The translations under genes and the position numbers were made by a program. A DNA stretch of 5,345 nt from Methanobacteriota archaeon (GTDB taxonomy: Archaea; Thermoplasmatota; Poseidoniia; Poseidoniales; Poseidoniaceae): NCBI GenBank assembly GCA_002726395.1, contig PBTA01000006.1:8333-13677 (forward strand), written 5' to 3'. The notes beneath the pieces were generated by a model. That model did no database searches. It had not been told where the DNA came from and saw only the letters and a program-made list of their open reading frames with translations. This document shows, piece after piece, positions 1 through 5,345 of the stretch (its first letter is position 1; each line of letters starts with the position of its first letter).

Positions 1-2306
1 AGAATTACTGTCTCGTCTTCATTGAGGTTCCAATATCCCATGTCATCAACTGATTGGTTTTGCCCTGCTTGCCAAAGTTCTGGGTTGGATAATGTTGGTG
101 CAACGTTCAATACATCTAGGGTAGTAGTAATGTTGGTAATCTCGCCATCGTCATCTTCAGCAATTGCGGTTATGGTCATAGGACCTTCCTGATTGGCAAG
201 GAATGTACATGTTGGCTGAGTGGTTCCTTCGTTACAATTTAGGCCAGGCCAAGTTATAGTGACTTCTTGGCCAGAGGGCGAAATAGTATCGACATCTCCG
301 CTGTCGGTAGCATCAGCAGTAACAAATTGGTCAACACCAATATTAGTAATTTCATTACCTAGGCTATCGATTATTGTAAGGTTCATGTATGGTGCTCGAT
401 TTAGCACTGTTGCAGTAACATCAACGATGTCAGTATCGAGTTCATCATCAGTAACGATTACTTGGATATTCCAAGCTCTGCCGTCACTCCAATTATATTC
501 AATAATACAGTCTTCACTGTCAACATTATCAATTAATCCTGGTTGTTTTTCAACGGCAAATCGGCAGGTAACTCCACCACCATCTTCATCAAAACTTCCA
601 GATGCATCGATTGTGACATTTTCAAAAGTATAAACGTCATCTAAAACAGTTATTTGAGCAGTAGGGACTCGGCCAACAAATATCTCAACATTGGCTAGGT
701 TGTTGGTGCGGTTTGAGTCTTCAGTAACTAGGTTGTCCGGGTCAACTTCAATCAACAAGTTTTGTATTCCGATTGGTTCATTGGCTGGCACTTCCCAGTC
801 TATATCTACTCTTGATTCACCATAGGAAGCAATCGACGGTAGAGATTCGGTTATCACTGTACCACTAGGTGTGGTAACGTCAATGGTAGTGGCAGGCGAG
901 GCCAGTAGACCGCGATTCTGAGTTGGAATTGAGAAGGATAGTATGTCGCCGGGTAGAGAGTTGTAGCCAATTGACTTAGTTAGTATAGATTCAACTCCGT
1001 CTCTGGTTCTAGTAACTATTATCGCATCGGTTTGGGCAATCAGGTCCACTGGTGTCAATGATAGATCAATCACAATTGTGGTGGCTCCAATAATCTCAGT
1101 TTGTGGATCCCACACAATTAATCCATTACTCGAAAAGTCATCACTGGAATTTGTTGTATCAACTACGTTAGAAGAGTTCAAGACTTCTGTGGCCTGTCCA
1201 TTGGTATCCGTTGTTGGATTAAGGTAAGTGTTAGTCATTTCATAGCGAAGTTGTAAGTTAGTATTGGCTTGTGCATTGCTGCCAGCACCACCATAATCGA
1301 TCGAAATAGTTTGTTCAACATTTGGCAGGGTCGCAATCCCTTGAAGCCCAATATCAATTTCAATATCTCTATTTCCAGGATTAGAATTAGGATTGACGCC
1401 ATTTGAGCCAGCAGGTTCGTAAGATTTTAGCAGCCAATCAATGGTAAATCCTGCAGCATTACTAATTCTCATCCATGAATTATATCTCACATCAGGACAA
1501 TACCAATTGAAGCCTTGACTAACCCCGGTCACATTCCACTCATTAATCTTGTAAGAATCGTCACAACCCGAATAAGCAATGTTGTTGCCTTCTTCGGTTG
1601 GTATTCCTTCAGCAGTGATTTGCCAACTATTATTTTCTGGCCCAGCAGTGTCAAATTCGGAAGGGTCAAAATAATCAGAAGACCCAGATACAGAAGTTGA
1701 GGCGAAGAATTCCATATACCACTGGTCACCGGTGTGGAGTGGGAAATCATACTTTTCCTTGGGAGGGTTGTAGGACGTGTCAAACGCGATTACCGCAATG
1801 TCTTGTTCCAAGAAGCCAATATTAAACGGTCTAAATTTAACATCAAGTTCAAACTCTGAATTGATAACTGCCATATCTCTAACTCTGATAATGTCCTCTC
1901 CAGTGTAACCAATATCTAACCGGCCTGACACACCTTCTAGAGTGGCTCCGCTATTTCCAGAAGTAAAAGAACCATCTATTTCCATCTTATAGGCTAATGT
2001 TTGGATATTATTCACATTGATGAAAAATATGTCTGTCACTTCGTAAACCGTGTCTCCGGTCAATGTGTTAAGCGATGCAGCAACGTTAGCTTGTTGAATC
2101 AATTGTTGCACATCGAATTGTGTTTCATAGGTATACTTGTCACCAATTCGCCATGTTGGGACATCAGGCCAACCATTTAGTGTGCCACTTTCACTGATTA
2201 TTGGAGTGTTTGATAGACTGTCTTGTTTGGAGTCATTGAGGCTAGTCAATGGAGCGATAAATATAATTGAAATTAGAAGTATAGCCAAGCAGCGTTGCTT
2301 AAACAT
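1..2306 (-). CDS. Secreted CARDB/PKD-repeat protein, paralogue of gene A, 3' end cut by window (gene B)
   Basis: An ATG at 2306 opens a frame of 768 complete codons that runs off the left edge. It is the first in-frame start after an in-frame TAA in the spacer and is preceded by GGGAG. Residues 1-23 form a Sec-type signal peptide (MFKQR, then a hydrophobic core). Then come an N-terminal beta-rich domain with two similar blocks, WRIGDKYTY (52-60) and HTGDQWYM (191-198); a conserved Cys pair (248, 270) with WYCPDVR; a beta-rich region; a CARDB-like domain (420-546) ending in a DPDN/TNN/FVGR signature; PKD-like repeat 1 (547-638); repeat 2 (639-736); and the start of repeat 3 (737-768). It is colinear with gene A, at about 50% identity over the 32 residues from position 181. 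By analogy about 400 residues are missing, including two or more PKD repeats, a membrane helix and a tail. Probably a surface adhesion or binding protein. Ligand unknown. Confidence 0.92.
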   Translation of the reverse strand, partial: MFKQRCLAILLISIIFIAPLTSLNDSKQDSLSNTPIISESGTLNGWPDVPTWRIGDKYTYETQFDVQQLIQQANVAASLNTLTGDTVYEVTDIFFINVNNIQTLAYKMEIDGSFTSGNSGATLEGVSGRLDIGYTGEDIIRVRDMAVINSEFELDVKFRPFNIGFLEQDIAVIAFDTSYNPPKEKYDFPLHTGDQWYMEFFASTSVSGSSDYFDPSEFDTAGPENNSWQITAEGIPTEEGNNIAYSGCDDSYKINEWNVTGVSQGFNWYCPDVRYNSWMRISNAAGFTIDWLLKSYEPAGSNGVNPNSNPGNRDIEIDIGLQGIATLPNVEQTISIDYGGAGSNAQANTNLQLRYEMTNTYLNPTTDTNGQATEVLNSSNVVDTTNSSDDFSSNGLIVWDPQTEIIGATTIVIDLSLTPVDLIAQTDAIIVTRTRDGVESILTKSIGYNSLPGDILSFSIPTQNRGLLASPATTIDVTTPSGTVITESLPSIASYGESRVDIDWEVPANEPIGIQNLLIEVDPDNLVTEDSNRTNNLANVEIFVGRVPTAQITVLDDVYTFENVTIDASGSFDEDGGGVTCRFAVEKQPGLIDNVDSEDCIIEYNWSDGRAWNIQVIVTDDELDTDIVDVTATVLNRAPYMNLTIIDSLGNEITNIGVDQFVTADATDSGDVDTISPSGQEVTITWPGLNCNEGTTQPTCTFLANQEGPMTITAIAEDDDGEITNITTTLDVLNVAPTLSNPELWQAGQNQSVDDMGYWNLNEDETVI
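99..392 (-). other. PKD-like repeat 2 of gene B product
   Basis: Residues 639-736 include VDQFVTADATDSGD, ITWPGLNCNEG, PMTITAIAEDDDG and the LNVAP linker. Cys691 and Cys700 (207-236) repeat the C-x-E-G-x4-T-C element of gene A at identical spacing. The next repeat begins at 98 and is cut by the left edge. Confidence 0.65.
393..668 (-). other. PKD-like repeat 1 of gene B product
   Basis: Residues 547-638 match repeat 1 of gene A: ENVTIDASGSFDEDGGGVTC, then YNWSDGRAWNIQVIVTDDE and the LNRAP linker. Cys581 and Cys600 are the likely disulfide partners. Confidence 0.7.
669..1049 (-). other. CARDB-like domain of gene B product
   Basis: Residues 420-546 show LPGDILSFSIPTQNRG, a TPSGT hairpin, IDWEVPANEPIG, VDPDNLVTEDSNRTNN and EIFVGR. 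This is closer to the textbook CARDB ending (DPDN-x-V-x-E-x-N-x-x-NN) than the gene A copy. Confidence 0.75.
1497..1565 (-). other. Conserved two-cysteine segment of the N-terminal domain, gene B copy
   Basis: This covers Cys248 to Cys270. The first Cys is in AYSGCDDSYKI and the second in FNWYCPDVR. The gene A copy has NYGGCDNSYEI and YSWYCPAAR with the same 22-residue separation. Conserved spacing and flanks suggest a disulfide in an exported fold. I do not recognise a named family. Confidence 0.7.
2238..2306 (-). other. Signal peptide of gene B product
   Basis: Residues 1-23 have a basic n-region (MFKQR), a hydrophobic core LAILLISIIFIA and a polar end PLTS. The following residues are Asn/Asp/Ser-rich, as in an exported mature protein. 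Cys6 lies before the hydrophobic core, so it is not a lipobox cysteine. The exact cleavage site is uncertain. Confidence 0.8.
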
Positions 2307-2360
2307 GACACTCCCATATTGTTCTATTACTTGAGAGAGTCGATTTATTGAACATTAAGC
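2307..2360 (-). other. Short intergenic spacer between the paralogues
   Basis: Only 54 bases separate the TAG of gene A from the ATG of gene B. There is no stable hairpin followed by a T-run on the transcribed strand, so no intrinsic terminator is visible, and the distance fits co-transcription. An AATAAAT tract about 40 bases upstream of the ATG could act as a weak archaeal TATA-like element for an internal promoter, but AT-rich spacers produce such matches readily. Confidence 0.6.
2311..2315 (-). promoter_or_regulatory. Probable Shine-Dalgarno site of gene B (GGGAG)
   Basis: GGGAG lies four bases before the ATG at 2306 and partly matches the GGAGGTGATC complement of archaeal 16S rRNA 3' ends. 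The spacing is tight. It supports the ATG at 2306 because no other in-frame start lies between it and the upstream TAA. Confidence 0.5.
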
Positions 2361-5345
2361 CTATTTTTGAGAATTTAACCATTCGTGGCCGTAATAATTC
2401 CACTGTTCCATGGACCAGCCATCTGGGAGCCCTGCTTCTGGCAATTTTGGCCCTTCAAGTAAATCATCGATAGAAATATCACCGGTGTCCACTGAACTTG
2501 GAGCAATCTGCAATGCCTGTTCGAAGACAAAGCCGGGCGGAGGTGAGGCTGGTTTTCTAGTCATTGATGCTAAATTATCCTCACCATCAAAGGCATCATC
2601 TAAATCATCACGTTGCCAGTTTTTGGCTTTGGCTGAATTTTCTCGACGCCTGGCCACTAAAACCAACAACAAAATCAACACTAGCACTAGGCCAACCTGA
2701 GCGATTGGACTGGCTTCTTCACCAGCTAGTAGCGCACCGGCTTCTTGGATTATATTACGGTCTGCTGCGCCGACATCAATCACTAAATTTGCCGAGCCAG
2801 GTTTCTCCGGATTCTCATCCCATGCAATGGCTTTTATCGTTATCTTACCTTCCGTCTTGAACATATGTTCAACCCTAGCACCAGTTAAATCAGCATCATT
2901 GTCTTTGATTCCGTCTCCGTTACTGTCAAATGAGATATCTAAATCCCAAACATAGTTCAAATCGGTGATATCATTCAGTGAATCAATCGTGGTTCGAGCG
3001 TCTAAAACACACAGCTCATAAGCACGACATTCCACATTTTTGACTCTGACAATTGGTGGGATATTTACCACTTCAACAACCACAACTTCACTTGTTGTTG
3101 CACTATCATCATCAGTTACATGGTAAACCACTGTGTGGGAGCCACTTCTATTCCAAGCATAATTTAGCTCATCACCAACAATATCACAGTCATCACTTGC
3201 CCCACCAACCCCATCACTGTCAATGCCAGGGTCGATGTCCCAGCACTTGACTAATGATGGTATGTCACTTGGTGTGTCTGTTGAGTTGCCGGTTATGGTG
3301 ATAGATTGTCCCTCAGCAATTGGCAGTATGCTGTTGAGTGGTTGAACTACTGGTGGGACATTTCTAATGTTGACCCATCGCTCGCTTGTGGTGCTTTTAG
3401 CGCCGTCATCATCTGTTACATCTAAGCGAATAGTGTGGAGGCCCGAGGTTGTCCAACTCATATCAAATTGAGTGACTCTGCCGGTTAGGAAATAAATCAA
3501 GGAACTCTGTTGGTCATCAGGCCACCAAGTATGAGATAATTGGTCGATATCATCGACAGAATCCTCGGCTTGACCTTTAATCGTGACGAATTGATCCTCA
3601 TCTAATTGCCATATTTGTTGTTCGTCAGAGGCGATTATACCTGCTTGATCGTATAGGTTTATTATCGTGCTATAAGGTGCGATATTAGTGAATAGAATGT
3701 CAATAGTTGCTTCAGTTTGTGCACTATCATCGTCAACGCCAACTGCTTTGAATGAATGGTATCCTTCTGTGGCGGCAGTAGTTGTACAAGTTTTGGTGTA
3801 GTAGCCTTCCATACACAAAGCATCTGGCCAAAACACATCAACGACTCCCGGGAATGGGTCTTCTGAATCTGAATCATTAGAAAATGCATATAGGGTGATT
3901 GGATGTTCAACTCTGGCTTCATTTCTCATGCTTCTAATTTCCAATTTCGGAGCACGATTACTGATGTTGGCATAGAGAATTCCCTCGACCTCATCACGTT
4001 CTTCATCAACAACAGTAACAGAGATTGGATAGTTGCCATCATCAGTCCAAGTCCAATTGGTTTGGCAACTTTGGGAAATTACCTTCATGTAAGCCCATGA
4101 ACGTGAACCATCATCATAAGGAATCTCAAAGATACATGATACACTGCCACCATCATCGTCATAACTACCGCTAGCATTGATGAACACTTCTTGTAAGGTT
4201 AAGGAGTCTTTACTGTTTAATACCGGTGTTGGGAGACGACCCACAAATAGGCTGATTATTGCGTAATCATTGTCGGGGTTGGCATCAGCAGAATTAATTT
4301 CATCGGGGTCTGATTCCCAAGCGATTGGTACTTCTCCAACGGGCTGATTTTCAGGTACACTCCAGGTGAAGTTAGTTTTGTAAATCTCATAGGTTGAGAG
4401 TGAAGGTACTGGCAGATTGAAATCATTACCAGACGGAGGATAAATTCTCAAATCTGTCGGCACACTTGCCGATATACCATTATTTTGGATTGCCACTTCG
4501 ATGATTAGTTGGTCACCTGGTAAGACGTTATACCCTGACAAGGTATTGAGTTCTTTTTCAACGCCGTCCCTACTTCTTGTAATCACCGCACGCTCTGCGT
4601 CGGCGAATAAATCTAGCACCACAAGGTTGTCATCAAGAGTTATGGTTTTGGTACCAACGAGGTTGCTTCCATCAGTTGTTCTAGCCACCAAACCGTGACT
4701 TGCCCAGTCAATTGAAGTGGTTGATCCGTCTTGGGCATTGCCGATGTTCATAGTTGTCCAAGCGCTACCGTTAGCAGCAGTTGTTAGTGCTTGAACCTCT
4801 CCAGTTGCTTCATTACGGATTTCTAGGGCGACACCAGCGGGATTAGACAGGCAGCCACTGGCAGAAGTGGCATTGACCCACAAATCAATAGTCGTGTCCA
4901 AAGCAGTTACGTCGTTTACTGTTGAGATTTGTAAACAATCATCTCGTGCTCCGGGGTTATTGTAGATGTTAACTCCTGAGGAGTCTTTTGGAATATACTC
5001 TTTCAATCTAAAATCAATAGTCAACCCAACATCATCATCAGAATGCTTCCAAGCAAAATTCCGGGCTGCAGGACAATACCAAGAATATCCTTCTTCATCT
5101 CCAGCAGAATTGAATGATGTGATTTCGTACGAGTTGTCACAGCCGCCATAATTGATAGTCTGACCATATTGATTGATTGGTTTGCCTACAGTAGTCACCT
5201 CATATGTGGTGCTATTAGTGTCGGAAGATGGTGGTGGGAATGGCGTGATATAATCACTAGATCCAGACCATTGTGAGCCAGAAGTCACTGTAGTAGTCCA
5301 TCGTTCTCCAGACCGAAGAGGAAAGTCATAGTTCTCACTTGGTGG
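2361..5345 (-). CDS. Large surface-anchored CARDB/PKD-repeat protein, 5' end cut by window (gene A)
   Basis: The frame is open from the right edge to a TAG stop and gives 994 residues with no start. It opens with PPSENYDFPL, which aligns to residues 181-190 of the neighbouring paralogue, so about 180 N-terminal residues are missing. An in-frame GTG at 5288 is internal, not the start. Domains in order: end of an N-terminal domain with Cys69 and Cys91 (about 1-140); a beta-rich region (140-245); a CARDB-like domain (245-370); five PKD-like repeats (371-860) joined by NRAP, NIAP, NVPP and NIPP linkers; a membrane helix (881-898) followed by RRR; and an acidic, Pro-containing cytoplasmic tail ending in a GWSMEQW motif. 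All 12 cysteines precede the helix, as expected for extracytoplasmic disulfides. About ten N-x-S/T sequons fit surface glycosylation. CARDB and PKD modules are typical of adhesion or carbohydrate/protein binding; the ligand is not deducible. No enzymatic domain is seen. Gene B follows after 54 bases. Confidence 0.93.
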   Translation of the reverse strand, partial: PPSENYDFPLRSGERWTTTVTSGSQWSGSSDYITPFPPPSSDTNSTTYEVTTVGKPINQYGQTINYGGCDNSYEITSFNSAGDEEGYSWYCPAARNFAWKHSDDDVGLTIDFRLKEYIPKDSSGVNIYNNPGARDDCLQISTVNDVTALDTTIDLWVNATSASGCLSNPAGVALEIRNEATGEVQALTTAANGSAWTTMNIGNAQDGSTTSIDWASHGLVARTTDGSNLVGTKTITLDDNLVVLDLFADAERAVITRSRDGVEKELNTLSGYNVLPGDQLIIEVAIQNNGISASVPTDLRIYPPSGNDFNLPVPSLSTYEIYKTNFTWSVPENQPVGEVPIAWESDPDEINSADANPDNDYAIISLFVGRLPTPVLNSKDSLTLQEVFINASGSYDDDGGSVSCIFEIPYDDGSRSWAYMKVISQSCQTNWTWTDDGNYPISVTVVDEERDEVEGILYANISNRAPKLEIRSMRNEARVEHPITLYAFSNDSDSEDPFPGVVDVFWPDALCMEGYYTKTCTTTAATEGYHSFKAVGVDDDSAQTEATIDILFTNIAPYSTIINLYDQAGIIASDEQQIWQLDEDQFVTIKGQAEDSVDDIDQLSHTWWPDDQQSSLIYFLTGRVTQFDMSWTTSGLHTIRLDVTDDDGAKSTTSERWVNIRNVPPVVQPLNSILPIAEGQSITITGNSTDTPSDIPSLVKCWDIDPGIDSDGVGGASDDCDIVGDELNYAWNRSGSHTVVYHVTDDDSATTSEVVVVEVVNIPPIVRVKNVECRAYELCVLDARTTIDSLNDITDLNYVWDLDISFDSNGDGIKDNDADLTGARVEHMFKTEGKITIKAIAWDENPEKPGSANLVIDVGAADRNIIQEAGALLAGEEASPIAQVGLVLVLILLLVLVARRRENSAKAKNWQRDDLDDAFDGEDNLASMTRKPASPPPGFVFEQALQIAPSSVDTGDISIDDLLEGPKLPEAGLPDGWSMEQWNYYGHEWLNSQK
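2364..2651 (-). other. Cytoplasmic tail of gene A product with terminal GWSMEQW motif
   Basis: Residues 899-994 hold a basic stop, an acidic stretch (DDLDDAFDGED), a Pro-rich segment (PASPPPGF), a second acidic stretch (ISIDDLLEG) and the terminal element LPDGWSMEQWNYYGHEWL at 973-990 (2376-2429). The last element looks like a Trp/Tyr-rich amphipathic helix. I associate similar tail ends with membrane proteins of Marine Group II archaea. Its role is unknown; a docking or assembly tag is an inference. Confidence 0.6.
2652..2705 (-). other. C-terminal transmembrane helix of gene A product
   Basis: Residues 881-898 (IAQVGLVLVLILLLVLVA) are a continuous hydrophobic helix followed at once by RRR, a stop-transfer signal. 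This puts the repeats outside and the last 96 residues in the cytoplasm. It is a single-pass anchor, not an LPXTG or PGF-type sorting signal. Confidence 0.92.
2766..3053 (-). other. PKD-like repeat 5 of gene A product, with calcium-loop insertion
   Basis: Residues 765-860 include Cys773 and Cys779 near the start, VWDLDISFDSNGDG and KITIKAIAWDEN. At 807-819 (2889-2927) the sequence DSNGDGIKDNDAD matches the D-x-N-x-DG-x-x-D-x-D-x-D calcium-loop pattern of thrombospondin type 3 and dockerin-like loops. It leads into the membrane-proximal stalk. Confidence 0.7.
3054..3350 (-). other. PKD-like repeat 4 of gene A product, with Asp-rich loop
   Basis: Residues 666-764 include EGQSITITGNSTD, CWDIDPGIDSDGVGG, AWNRSGSHTVVYHVTDDDS and the NIPP linker. 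Cys701 and Cys720 bracket a 19-residue Asp/Gly loop inserted at the W-D-x-D strand, so the loop is probably stapled by a disulfide and may bind Ca2+. Confidence 0.7.
3351..3674 (-). other. PKD-like repeat 3 of gene A product
   Basis: Residues 558-665 include IWQLDEDQFVTIKG, an Asp-rich turn (AEDSVDDID), MSWTTSGLHTIRLDVTDDDG and the RNVPP linker. No cysteines are present, unlike the other four repeats. Gene B is cut inside the matching repeat. Confidence 0.7.
3675..3947 (-). other. PKD-like repeat 2 of gene A product
   Basis: Residues 467-557 contain SNDSDSED, VFWPDALC, GYHSFKAVGVDDDS and the NIAP linker. Cys511 and Cys520 form the C-x-E-G-x4-T-C element shared with gene B. The canonical WDFGDG is absent, so the fold is assigned from the strand pattern and V-x-DDD ending. 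Confidence 0.65.
3948..4235 (-). other. PKD-like repeat 1 of gene A product
   Basis: Residues 371-466 read as a degenerate PKD fold: INASGSYDDDGG early, then WTWTDDGNYPISVTVVDEE, and ISNRAP as linker. Cys404 and Cys427 probably pair. The gene B counterpart has Cys581 and Cys600 at matching places. Confidence 0.7.
4236..4613 (-). other. CARDB-like domain of gene A product
   Basis: Residues 245-370 follow the CARDB pattern: a first strand, LPGD before a long strand, a QNNG turn (usual N-x-G), a PSGN hairpin, FTWSVPENQPVG, then a DPD block and SLFVGR at the end. The usual E-x-NEDNN-like end is altered to ADANPDND. CARDB domains are immunoglobulin-like beta-sandwiches in prokaryotic surface and secreted proteins, thought to serve adhesion. 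Confidence 0.7.
5073..5141 (-). other. Conserved two-cysteine segment of the N-terminal domain, gene A copy
   Basis: This covers Cys69 to Cys91 of the visible protein, the counterpart of Cys248 and Cys270 in gene B. After the second Cys both copies share a W, then (F/L)TID-like and GVN blocks and NPG-x-RD. This segment is a diagnostic signature for the family. Confidence 0.7.

Larger units (their letters stand above)
1..1766 (-). repeat. Diverged tandem gene duplication, copy B
   Basis: This is the part of gene B (residues 181-768) that aligns without rearrangement to gene A at 3582-5345. The residue offset is 180 at both ends (P181 to P1, W759 to W579) and 179 at the first Cys pair, so indels are few and balance out. 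Divergence is high at DNA level, so it is an old duplication or two long-separated family members. Confidence 0.85.
3582..5345 (-). repeat. Diverged tandem gene duplication, copy A
   Basis: This is the gene A counterpart (residues 1-588) of the block at 1-1766. Shared anchors in order are YDFPL, SGSSDY, GCD-x-SY, WYCP, TRDGVE-like, LPGD, FVGR, DASGS-like, NRAP, C-x-E-G-x4-T-C and L-x-ED. Confidence 0.85.

Noticed and set aside
220..633. Open plus-strand frame of 137 codons
   Set aside because: It lies wholly opposite PKD repeats of gene B, which has clear domain patterns and paralogue conservation. The translated plus-strand protein is Ser/Thr/Val-rich with no recognisable domain, as expected for an antisense shadow of Asp/Asn/Thr-rich coding sequence.
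2289..2291. Cys6 of gene B as a lipobox cysteine
   Set aside because: It precedes the hydrophobic core and lacks the L-[AS]-[GA]-C context, so the protein is more likely an ordinary Sec substrate than a lipoprotein.
2307..2360. Transcription terminator between the genes
   Set aside because: No stable stem with a following T-run is present on the transcribed strand; only an imperfect short dyad with a two-base centre is seen.
2410..2860. Two overlapping plus-strand frames opposite the gene A C-terminus
   Set aside because: They mirror the tail and membrane-helix codons of gene A, overlap each other, and one is His/Leu/Gln-rich low-complexity sequence. No start context or homology is recognised.
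2889..2927. Dockerin module of a cellulosome
   Set aside because: Only one calcium-type loop occurs and it sits inside a PKD repeat. Dockerins need two F-hand repeats with following helices, which are absent.
3662..3922. Second minus-strand frame inside gene A
   Set aside because: It is embedded out of frame in PKD repeat 2, which is conserved with gene B, and shows no domain. It is an overlap shadow.
5286..5288. In-frame GTG as the start of gene A
   Set aside because: The frame continues upstream to the window edge, and those 19 codons (PPSENYDFPL and on) align with gene B residues 181-199, so the GTG is an internal Val codon.

Overview
The window holds parts of two large, tandem, paralogous genes, both on the minus strand, and almost nothing else. 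Both encode secreted or surface-exposed multidomain beta-sandwich proteins of the CARDB/PKD type. The likely source is a planktonic marine archaeon of the Marine Group II lineage (Candidatus Poseidoniales) or a close relative. That rests on the architecture (Asp-rich PKD-like repeats, Ca-loop insertions, one C-terminal membrane helix, short acidic cytoplasmic tail) and on a tail ending in a GW-S-MEQW-x-YYG-x-EWL type motif, which I associate with that group. This is recognition from memory, not a database result, so the lineage call is moderate in strength.

Layout in transcription order (right to left). Positions 5345-2361 hold gene A. It enters already open at the right edge, so its 5' end is missing, and it ends at a TAG codon. 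The visible 994 residues contain the end of an N-terminal domain with a conserved Cys pair, a beta-rich region, a CARDB-like domain, five PKD-like repeats, a transmembrane helix and a cytoplasmic tail. Positions 2360-2307 are a 54-base spacer with a weak Shine-Dalgarno match and an imperfect AT-rich dyad. Positions 2306-1 hold gene B, which has its true start and a signal peptide but runs off the left edge after 768 codons, inside its third PKD-like repeat.

The proteins align from B residue 181 / A residue 1 to the point where B is cut. The offset is 180 residues at both ends of the alignment, so the architectures are colinear. By analogy each full protein should be near 1,170 residues: A lacks about 180 N-terminal residues and B about 400 C-terminal ones. 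The short spacer and shared strand suggest co-transcription. The proteins probably sit side by side on the cell surface in adhesion, particle attachment or ligand binding, but no catalytic domain is visible and the ligand is unknown. I see no RNA genes, mobile elements, CRISPR arrays or convincing terminators.
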